A DNA stretch of 60,263 bases, from NCBI GenBank assembly GCA_031407985.1, contig JANOJB010000188.1, positions 1-60,263 on the forward strand, in the 5' to 3' direction. The DNA is from FEN-1088 sp031407985. Lineage in GTDB: Bacteria > Myxococcota_A > Polyangia > Fen-1088. Made by a program: the position numbers and the translations under genes. Below, piece after piece: positions 59,043 through 60,263 of the stretch (its first letter is position 1; each line of letters starts with the position of its first letter). The notes under the pieces were generated by a model. That model was given only the letters and a program-made list of their open reading frames with translations. It was not told the origin of the DNA and ran no database searches.

Positions 59043-59720
59043 ATGTCGGCGGCGTGTCTCCCCACCTGGTCTCGATTGCAGGTGGCAACCAAGCAGTCGG
59101 CCTTGATGGGAAGCAGCGGCGACTTCTTCGAGGTTCTGCAACACCGCGATGGGCGGGTCTCGACCGTCATGGCGGACGTTTGCGGGAACGGTCCGACGGC
59201 CGCGCTTGTCGTTGCCCTGGTCCGGCCGGTGTTGCAGCGATCGTTGGCGCACGGCGAAGCACCCGCCATGGTGCTGCAGGCCATGAATGACTGGTTCGCG
59301 CGCCAAACCATGGATGACATGTTCGCGACCGCCGTTGCGGTTCGCATAGACAGCGCCAGCGGCCGGATCGAAATTGCCAGCGCCGGGCATCTGGGGCCAT
59401 TCATCCGACGCGCGTCAGGGAAGGTCGAGGTCCTGGCGCAATCCGCCAATGTGCCGCTGGGGATCTTGCCGGGCCACGTCTACGGGGAGATGTCCATGCA
59501 TCTTCAGCCCCACGATGCGTTGGTCCTGGTTACCGACGGCATCACCGACCCCCTATCCACCACGTCGGACCCGCTGGGCGAGGGGGAACTGCTGCGGTGT
59601 TTGGCCCGGGCACCGCACGGAACCGAGGACATCTGTCACGCGCTGCTGGCGGACGGCGTTTCCACACGCCACGACGCAACGGTTCTGGTCCTCCAACTGC
59701 CCGTCCGCCAAGGTATTTGA
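59043..59720 (+). CDS. Stand-alone SpoIIE-type PP2C phosphatase domain
   Basis: A 225-residue protein consisting almost only of the phosphatase domain: VATKQSALMGSSGDFFEVLQ, VMADVCGNGPTAALVVALVR, MFATAVAVRIDSASGRIEIA, SAGHLGPFIRRAS, ALVLVTDGITDPL and the final RHDATVLVLQ. The metal-site Asp residues of GDFFEV, MADV, VTDG and HDAT are present. It has no GAF or receiver sensor, unlike the other one at 24240-25547. The start may lie a little downstream. It lies 47 bp after the PDZ gene; no STAS/kinase pair is beside it, so it could act on the locus's own STAS protein. Confidence 0.88.
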   Translation: MSAACLPTWSRLQVATKQSALMGSSGDFFEVLQHRDGRVSTVMADVCGNGPTAALVVALVRPVLQRSLAHGEAPAMVLQAMNDWFARQTMDDMFATAVAVRIDSASGRIEIASAGHLGPFIRRASGKVEVLAQSANVPLGILPGHVYGEMSMHLQPHDALVLVTDGITDPLSTTSDPLGEGELLRCLARAPHGTEDICHALLADGVSTRHDATVLVLQLPVRQGI

Positions 59721-59791
59721 TTCGAGCGCGGTCTTTTCGCGTGAACTTGTCGCGCGGATTCGCGTGGGTTTGCGCGAACGGAGGCCGGGAC

Positions 59792-60263
59792 TCAGGCGCG
59801 CAAGACGTCCGCGGCCCTGCGGAACAGCAGGGAGGCCAGCCGTTCGGGGGCGAACCGCCCACTGTCGTCGACTATGTCATTGGCGGTGAAGCCGACCCGT
59901 CCCAGTAGCGGAGGACAGCGTTCGCCGGGTGGGACCAGGTTCAACTTTGAATCGCTCGTGAACAGCAGTCGGAAACCCTCGGCCTGGGCACGATGGACGA
60001 TCGCCGTGGTGTAACGGCCATGGGGAAACGACATGGTGGTCGGCGCTTCGGTCCCTCCCAGTGCGGCCGCCACGCGACTTCGGGCCTCCGCCAATTCGGC
60101 GTCCAGGTTCGCGGCACGCGGGAGCGGCGTGTGTGTCTTGCCGTGGACCCCAATGGTGATTCCGCCAGCGGCCATCGCGCGCAGTTCGGATGTGGTCATC
60201 ATCTGTCGTTCGTCCGACGTCAGGCGCGCGTGTTTTCCAACATCGGCCAGCAGGTGGTCACGG
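59792..60263 (-). CDS. Polysaccharide deacetylase, C-terminal part (cut by window edge)
   Basis: The frame stays open from its stop at 59792 to the right edge of the window, so the N-terminus with the first catalytic Asp motif is outside. Visible are RLTSDERQMMTTSELRAMAA, GVHGKTHTPLPR (the His-x3-His metal site), TTMSFPHGRYTTAIVHRAQA (the Pro-rich strand after it) and GFRLLFTSDSKLNLVPPG, all in the order of the CE4/NodB fold. It is the third clear deacetylase of the window, after 29555-30604 and the fused domain in 33499-35466. Confidence 0.85.
   Translation of the reverse strand, partial: RDHLLADVGKHARLTSDERQMMTTSELRAMAAGGITIGVHGKTHTPLPRAANLDAELAEARSRVAAALGGTEAPTTMSFPHGRYTTAIVHRAQAEGFRLLFTSDSKLNLVPPGERCPPLLGRVGFTANDIVDDSGRFAPERLASLLFRRAADVLRA

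Noticed and set aside
1..60263. Prophage, insertion sequence, tRNA, rRNA or CRISPR
   Set aside because: No transposase, integrase, tRNA cloverleaf, rRNA segment or regularly spaced repeat array was recognised; the two short tandem arrays have units of only 11-12 bp.
1..60263. Rho-independent terminators
   Set aside because: The gaps between genes were read for a GC hairpin followed by a run of T; no convincing example was found.

Overview
The window comes from a high-GC bacterium, most likely a myxobacterium (phylum Myxococcota). The support is a C-terminal MYXO-CTERM-type tail (Gly-Cys-Gly-Cys, membrane helix, Arg cluster), lipoproteins with long Thr-Gly-Gly linkers, Cys-rich lipoprotein repeats, a membrane Ser/Thr kinase with neighbouring small-operon partners, an FHA-containing sigma-54 activator, and pervasive GTG starts. 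No rRNA, tRNA, CRISPR array, transposase or integrase was seen, and no intergenic gap exceeds 300 bp (the longest, 3687-3971, holds nothing recognisable).

Left part (1-18.9 kb), sensing and polysaccharide breakdown. A truncated LacI regulator diverges from a short-chain dehydrogenase. Next come a large Cys-rich/SBBP lipoprotein and a higBA toxin-antitoxin pair whose toxin is frameshifted. A LamG lipoprotein follows, with a sigma-54-type promoter and two 17-bp palindromes; it diverges from an FHA sigma-54 activator that is cotranscribed with a permease-less sugar-binding lipoprotein. A Ser/Thr kinase operon then diverges from a PL9-type pectate lyase, which is followed by a sialate-O-acetylesterase-like enzyme and a GH35-like glycosidase.

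Middle (18.9-51.7 kb), a Wzx/Wzy-type exopolysaccharide (EPS) locus. A partner-switching set (anti-sigma-type kinase, STAS antagonist, SpoIIE-type phosphatase) heads an operon of two Wzz-like chain-length proteins, a tyrosine-kinase-like P-loop protein and a UDP-sugar epimerase. On the opposite strand lie the initiating sugar-phosphate transferase and a Wza-type exporter. Further on are glycosyltransferases, polysaccharide deacetylases (one fused to a glycosyltransferase), a flippase, a polymerase, an acyltransferase, an outer-membrane barrel, two paralogous heparinase-like lyases, a dehydrogenase-epimerase fusion, a GNAT protein, a second epimerase, methyltransferases and a family-2 glycosyltransferase.

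Right part (51.7-60.3 kb). A 76-residue secreted protein ending in an APEID / membrane helix / Arg tail sits 52 bp before an exosortase fused to a CPBP (CAAX-type) protease. This is a complete exosortase E/VPEID-CTERM-like enzyme-substrate pair beside the EPS locus, and is the most interesting element found. It is followed by a Uma2-family protein, a second flippase, a deacetylase-like protein, a degenerate P-loop protein, a PDZ protein, a second SpoIIE-type phosphatase and a deacetylase cut by the window edge.

As a whole the locus appears to build, modify, trim and export a surface polysaccharide, with protein phosphorylation circuits embedded in it and a dedicated protein-sorting pair alongside.
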